Shown in pieces: positions 59,213 through 64,000 of a DNA stretch of 64,000 nt; position 1 is the stretch's first letter, and every line of letters starts with the position of its first letter. The stretch is taken from positions 3,040-67,039 of the forward strand of contig QANZ01044113.1 of the NCBI GenBank assembly GCA_003254925.1. Reading direction: 5' to 3'. The notes under the pieces are model-generated. The model was not told the DNA's origin. It was given only the letters and a program-made list of their open reading frames with translations, and made no database searches. The position numbers and the translations under genes are program-made. Source of the DNA: Chamaecrista fasciculata (Eukaryota > Streptophyta > Magnoliopsida > Fabales > Fabaceae).

Positions 59213-59491
59213 AGTCTTTTATCCTAGAAAGGAGGTGATGATTAAAAGAGTCGTGAATGCTATTCCAGCTTATTCTATGCTTTGCTTTAAATATTTTAAA
59301 ACAACTTGTGAGTTGGATAGGTTGGTGGGGGAAAGGTGAATTGGGCAATAAAATTCATTGGGTTGCTTGGAGCAAGTTGACACATTTGAAGAATGTTGGT
59401 GGATTGGGTTTTAGAGATTTCTCTTGCTTCAATTTGGCCCTCTTGGCTAAACAAGCTTGGAGAGTCATTTCTTCTCCTAATGATCTTTGGG
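59213..59491 (+). pseudogene. LINE reverse transcriptase fragment, left part
   Basis: It encodes the conserved region after the RT fingers-palm of plant L1-type LINEs: KEVMIK.VVNAIPAYSM.., then KIHWVAWSKLTHLKNVGGLG and FNLALLAKQAWR. The stretch before GWWGKGEL carries a frame change. The fragment stops at the CACTA insertion (59492) and resumes at 63825. No promoter, ORF1 or endonuclease is present. Confidence 0.85.
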
Positions 59492-59504
59492 CACTACAAA
59501 AAAA

Positions 59505-59640
59505 CTGGCATTTAGCGACGGTTATGCGTTGGGTTTAGCGACGGTTCTGACCGTCGGGAGCTTTCTAGCGACGGTTGCTGAAACCGTCGTTAAACTCAGC
59601 GTCGGGAGCCTTTTAGCGACGGTTTTCGCTAGAAATATTC
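59505..59640. repeat. CACTA subterminal repeats (left end)
   Basis: At least five copies of (T)TAGCGACGGTT or its complement AACCGTCG occur within 135 bases. Matching but weaker motifs (CAGCGACGCTT, TAACGACGCTTC, AACGTCGGTAAATAGCG) are at 63692-63810. Such arrays are binding sites for the element's TNPA-type protein. Confidence 0.85.
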
Positions 59641-59862
59641 TTTATTTTTTTATAAATTCCAATAAAATTAAAATTAATCTAAAATTAAAATCAACATTAC
59701 AAAAGATAAATTGACAACAATCGTGAAAGTTCCATAAAATATCAAATTTATGTCATTAAAATTAAAACATTACAAAAGTCATAACATATATAAGGCATAT
59801 ATTATATGTCTTCAATATCAAATGTATATGCATAATCCTAACAATTAAATATCAAAGTGATT

Positions 59863-61445
59863 TCAAGATATTATATGTTCATAGTGGCGAGCTTGCTCAA
59901 TTAAATACTTAAGTATGCCATCTGTTCGAGCTTGCTCACGAGCTCTCTTAGCTTCTCTCTCAGCTTGCTCACGAGCTCTCTCAGTTTGTTCACGAGCTCT
60001 CTCAGCTTCCAATATTTCAAGCTTTTGTTGCATTGAAGCTAACTCAGATCTCATATAAGCATTATTTGAAGTTTCACCAACACTAAAACTTGAGTTATGG
60101 AAACGAAAAACTTTTGAGGGACATGGCCCCGTTCCCAAACCACGCACTCTTCCAGAATGTTCTTTTCCAAGAACTTGACCAAGTGCATCATTTGATGAAA
60201 CTATAGGAGTATATGATGGTTGAGATTGTTGTTCAGCAAGCTTCTCTTCAATTTTTTCCTAAAAATAAATTGTAATGTTAAACAAATGTCTTAATAGAAC
60301 AAGCCTTACTCTACTACATGAATCAAAATACTAAAATATGAAAAACTACAGATCTCATTAATAAACCATGAATCAACAGAAAGTAGAAAAAACCAAAATG
60401 TATGACCTGTATAGAAATGGAATTCCATATGACGTACGTAAAATTATAGATATAAGGACTAATATGGTCACAATAAATAATGAATCAGGGACAGAAATGG
60501 TAGACTAGACTAGCTCAATCTGATTATTAAGAAAATAAGAAGGGATTATTAAATGTATAGAGGGATGGAACCAAACACTAGTTGAGTCAGAGAAAGACAG
60601 AAGCAGCCACATTAAAAATCAATCCTCAGTCCTCACCAATCAAGAACAAGTTTTTTTAGAATCTAGAATCCAACAAATGCCTTTCCACACAAAATGGCTT
60701 ACTATGGCCACAACCCAATTCATCTTCATAAAGTTTAAATGTTAAAAACAGAAAATAAGTACGAAAGATAGCAAAGGCCAAGGTTACAGTCAGTAATGAG
60801 AACCATTGGTTGAGAATTCTTATCATCTATAGAATCTAATTCTATGATCCTAGTATAAAAGGATCCCCATAACTTATGGTAGATGCAATGTAATTGGCCA
60901 CCCAATATCCTAATATTAACATTATGCAAAATTCTATCAATGAGACTTCAGGAAAATTGAGTCCATCAAATAGCAATAAAATGCATATAGAGTAATAAGA
61001 AGAAATAAGTGATAAATGAAAAGCATTAATGACAATTGCAGCCTGCAGTCATAAAAATTTGAGAAAGATAGAAAGAAAGAAAGAGAATTGGTTTTGTATG
61101 ATTTTACAGCTAGTTTTGTATGATTTTATAGTTACATGAAAGAGATAACTAAACAGAAAATATATCTATAATTTTTTAAACACTTGAGAATAACAACATG
61201 GGCAATGCACACTACTCAAAATAACCAAAAGTAAAGATAAAGCCAAGTTTCAGCCCTTATCAACATAAAACAATCTAATAGTAATAATTCAGTCCCTAAA
61301 ATATGACAGATGTCTCAGTTTAGTCTCCACATGTTTATTATAATATATATTAAATTTAGTCTATATGCATTGGCTGTAAAGGCCGTGTTTTTCTATATGC
61401 ATTGGGTATATTTGCTCGACACGATCGTCGACGTTTAGGTGTCAT
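59863..61445 (-). pseudogene. En/Spm-type transposase (Ptta/Transposase_24) remnants
   Basis: A last exon at 60258-59863 follows an acceptor TTTTTAG and encodes GKEHSGRVRGLGTGPCPSK, typical of the plant Ptta/En/Spm family C-terminal part. It is followed by a coiled coil of repeated AERAREQ units (about 60020-59900). A possible first exon at 61445-61390 starts MTPKRRRSCRANIP. Between them no conserved transposase core is readable, so the protein is incomplete. Confidence 0.7.
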
Positions 61446-62788
61446 CCTGAAAGAAAATATACAAGTTTAGCGAGGAATATGAGTACCAAAGTTATCAAAA
61501 GTCAATTTTTTCTTTCATTATCTAAACATGTATTCTTTCTCCAAGAGTTTAGAAGACATGTTCTCCAAGAGTCAATTTTTTCTTTCATTATCTAAACATG
61601 TATTCGTAAGAGCAGGACAATAGAAAATTCCCACACCAACCAACAATTTGAAAAAGAGAAAAAGAAAGACAAGAGTTTACCATGTCAGTTGCACTAATTT
61701 AGTAGAAGATGACACTGTAATTTGGTAATAAACTGCATTACCTACTTATTTTTTTACCTAGCAGCCCCAGGATCCAAAATGGCATATGTATTGTGAGTTT
61801 CCAGTGCTGAGATTTTGTGCATTGATTTTCAAGACAAGTGTTCAATTTCTAAACCGAAAGTAGCAAAACACATGAAACAAACAAGAGCATTTCTACACTG
61901 ACTTCATTGTTCATTTGTTCCTTCTAGAACAATTTTCCTTTTAAAGTATAAAGTTCTATAATAGACAGCATATGTATCATAGTCACTTGTGTTGGAAAAT
62001 GCTTGAGGAACTCAAACAAATAAAGCAGAAACAGAGAGACTTCAGATTCTGAATAATTCTGAAAACTTTTTATTATATCCCTTTTTCTTGTTTATCAAGA
62101 TTTGCAGCACATGCAAATATATATTATAGCCAATCGCCATACATAACTAGTTACAGACTTATAATACTTCAAAATTTGGAGATGCTGAGATACCATGCAT
62201 AATCAACTACCAATAACTTAAATCCTAAATCAGATTATAGGAAATTTAAAACACACATGGAGCAAATTGTTATAGTAGACCATGGAATGGCTAGATGAAG
62301 TGTTTTTGTGTTTTATAGAATTAAAAAGAACAACCAACTAGCACACTCAGGACTCATGAAAGACAGTTCTCAAACCATGAGCATTTGTGATTCAAAACTA
62401 AAGCAAAAATTGCACATGAACCAATTCCAACTGCAACAATCACGTAAATTTCTCCCAAGTTAAGGAACTGAAAATTGAACACTAAGAGTAAGAGCTATAC
62501 TTACAAAAAGAACTCACCAACAGTGAAAGGAAAATGTTCACGTTATAAATACACAAACAAGGTCCCTCAAACATAGACAATTTCTTACAGACCTACAGAC
62601 TATCTAAATATAACCAAGAAAGTTTAAAGACCTTGAAAACAAGTTCTGTAAATTCAAACTCCAAAGAAAGAAAATCATAAGTACAACTAAGTTAACACAA
62701 GAAACCGAGTTAGACACATAATGAAGAAGAAACTTCAAATACATACTTGAGTAACAAGGTCATGGAAAATTTAAAATTAATGGCATAC

Positions 62789-63240
62789 CTTTACTTCATT
62801 GTAGAGTTTCTTCTCCCAAAGATAAAGTTTGTGCAAAGTAGAAGAGAGGTTGCGTGACTTTAAATCAAAATCCAAGTGACCAGGGTCAGTAATGTTTACT
62901 GAAGATGTGGTTTCGACACTTGCAGTTGTAGATGGTAGTGACACGATGGACAATGAGGGAACAACTACGCCTAACATCAAAAATCAAAATACTAAATTCA
63001 TATAATTCAAGATTTCATTATCCTTGGCACAAGTTGGCGAGAGAAATGTTCAAAGAATACACACACAGATAAGAAACAGAGGAAATCAAAATGAGCATAA
63101 TGTATTTGAGAAACTTGCTGACAGAATCGTAAATTGATCTCAAACCTTGATTATAAGGAAGTGCTATCCCCTGAAGCACCTTGGCAACTTGGGTACCAGA
63201 CTCAGAAGCCCTCCGAAACTGAACCTCAATCTCTTTAGAG
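62789..63240 (-). pseudogene. Captured DUF630/DUF632 host-gene segment
   Basis: Two exons on the minus strand, about 63240-63146 and 62970-62789, join in frame with GT-AG borders, and the second ends at a GT donor (62788-62787). They encode KEIEVQFRRASESG.. and SRNLSSTLHKLYLWEKKLYN.., the opening of the plant DUF632 domain (family of NRG2 and related bZIP-labelled proteins). Introns are kept, so the fragment was taken from genomic DNA, not from mRNA. The following conserved part of DUF632 was not found. It may be expressed as part of a chimeric transposon transcript. Confidence 0.8.
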
Positions 63241-63824
63241 TCGAAACAGATCGTGCGGCTTAAGAGCTTCCACAGACGGCACCTGACGGCGACGAATTCG
63301 CTGTTATTGTTAGGGATTTGGGATGGAGGTGCCAGTGGGAGAGTTCAAGTCGATTTAGGGATGGAGGTGCGAGTGGGAGAGAGCAAGTCGATTTTGTCGA
63401 TTTAGGGATTTGGGAACAAGAACAAGTCGAGTGCGTGTTCGATTTAGTGCTTCTTCAATTTAGGATTTGGGATGTGCGTCTTCGATTGAAAAGAGAGAAC
63501 AAGAATAGCGTCGATTAGGGAGGTGCGAGTGAACAAGAAACACGTTTGGTGCTAATGTCTTCGATTTTCAGAGTGAATCAATTTTGGTTTAGGTTTTGGG
63601 AGTGAAGAAAGACGTTTGGCGCTAGAATGAAATTGATGAGAGGGAGGGAATAATGAAATTGGGGAAACACGATTGGTGCTCTTTCAATTGCTCAGCGACG
63701 CTTCTATGTGCATATGCCGACTCTTTCTTTAACCGTGGGCAAAATGGTGAATATCGTGTATCTAACGACGCTTCACGCAACCGTAGGCATCTAAACGTCG
63801 GTAAATAGCGGATTTTTAGTAGTG

Positions 63825-64000
63825 GGGTAAAGATTTTAATGGGAACATATTTTCCTAATTGTGATTTTCTTAGTGCTGGGAAAGGCTCAAGAGCATCCTG
63901 GGCTTGGTCTAGCCTTTTGGAGGGAAGAGATTTCCTTTTGAAGGGTCTTATGTAGAGAGTAGATGGTTCTCTTATCAATGTTTGGCATGATAGCTAGGTA
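63825..64000 (+). pseudogene. LINE reverse transcriptase fragment, right part
   Basis: It continues the frame of 59213-59491 across the CACTA insertion once a single GGG is counted. It encodes a GKGSRASWAWSSLLEGRDF phrase and ends SLINVWHDS, the standard LINE C-terminal region. An in-frame stop lies at 63954-63956 and another near 63994. It continues past the window edge. Confidence 0.85.

Larger units (their letters stand above)
59492..63824 (-). mobile_element. CACTA (En/Spm) transposon, 4333 bp
   Basis: It begins CACTACAAAAAAACTGG and ends with the complement of CACTACTAAAAATCCG; the two ends match over about 28 bases with a few differences. The 3-bp target duplication GGG flanks it (59489-59491 and 63825-63827). 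Subterminal TAGCGACGGTT units repeat in both orientations at each end. Inside are minus-strand transposase remnants and a captured host gene segment. Intact ends suggest it could still be moved if a transposase is supplied. Confidence 0.93.

Noticed and set aside
59257-59538. 93-codon open frame ending in ..LATVMRWV
   Set aside because: A chimera reading from the LINE fragment into the CACTA terminus; not a gene by itself.

Overview
This is a nuclear window from a eudicot plant. The evidence is intron-rich protein genes with GT-AG introns, plant-specific families (a UGT72 glycosyltransferase with a PSPG box, an HD-Zip I transcription factor, an LRR-XI receptor kinase), long AT-rich intergenic DNA and a dense load of plant transposons. 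I cannot name the species from sequence alone.

Layout. 0-10 kb: two tandem, nearly identical UGT72-type glucosyltransferase genes (+ strand), with the wreck of a third copy between them, reduced to promoter plus the last ~22 codons. 11-18 kb: a complete 16-exon cytosolic X-prolyl aminopeptidase (APP1) on the minus strand. 19.3-20.9 kb: a two-exon WrbA/FQR1-type quinone reductase (minus). 23.5-28.3 kb: a recent Ty1/copia element with intact LTRs, target-site duplication and a gag-pol broken by three stops and one frameshift. 28-36 kb: a gene-free stretch upstream of a three-exon HD-Zip I gene like ATHB40 (36.2-37.8 kb). 40-44 kb: non-coding DNA built from many small hairpins, including a ~57-bp minisatellite. 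44.7-45.5 kb: a broken RPA-like OB-fold gene. 47.3-51.6 kb: a PEPR-type LRR receptor kinase in two exons. 52.9-57.7 kb: the nucleolar GTPase NOG1, with a ~2 kb 5'UTR intron. 59.2-64 kb: a LINE reverse-transcriptase fragment split by a 4.3-kb CACTA transposon that carries transposase remnants and a captured piece of a DUF630/DUF632 host gene.

The UGT72 - APP1 - quinone reductase - HB40 order matches, from memory, four consecutive Arabidopsis loci (At4g36770, At4g36760, At4g36750, At4g36740). It therefore looks like an old conserved block widened here by tandem duplication and transposon insertion. The genes do not form an operon or one pathway. They are independent units: phenolic glucosylation, peptide turnover, quinone redox protection, bud/ABA-type transcription control, peptide perception and ribosome biogenesis.

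The intergenic DNA and introns are full of small foldback elements. One family of ~377-bp Mutator-like MITEs with 9-bp target duplications has three members here, two of them inside introns of APP1 and the receptor kinase. Five single N bases (3303, 4852, 39794, 44455, 46089) lie where the sequence changes character and may hide small assembly gaps.
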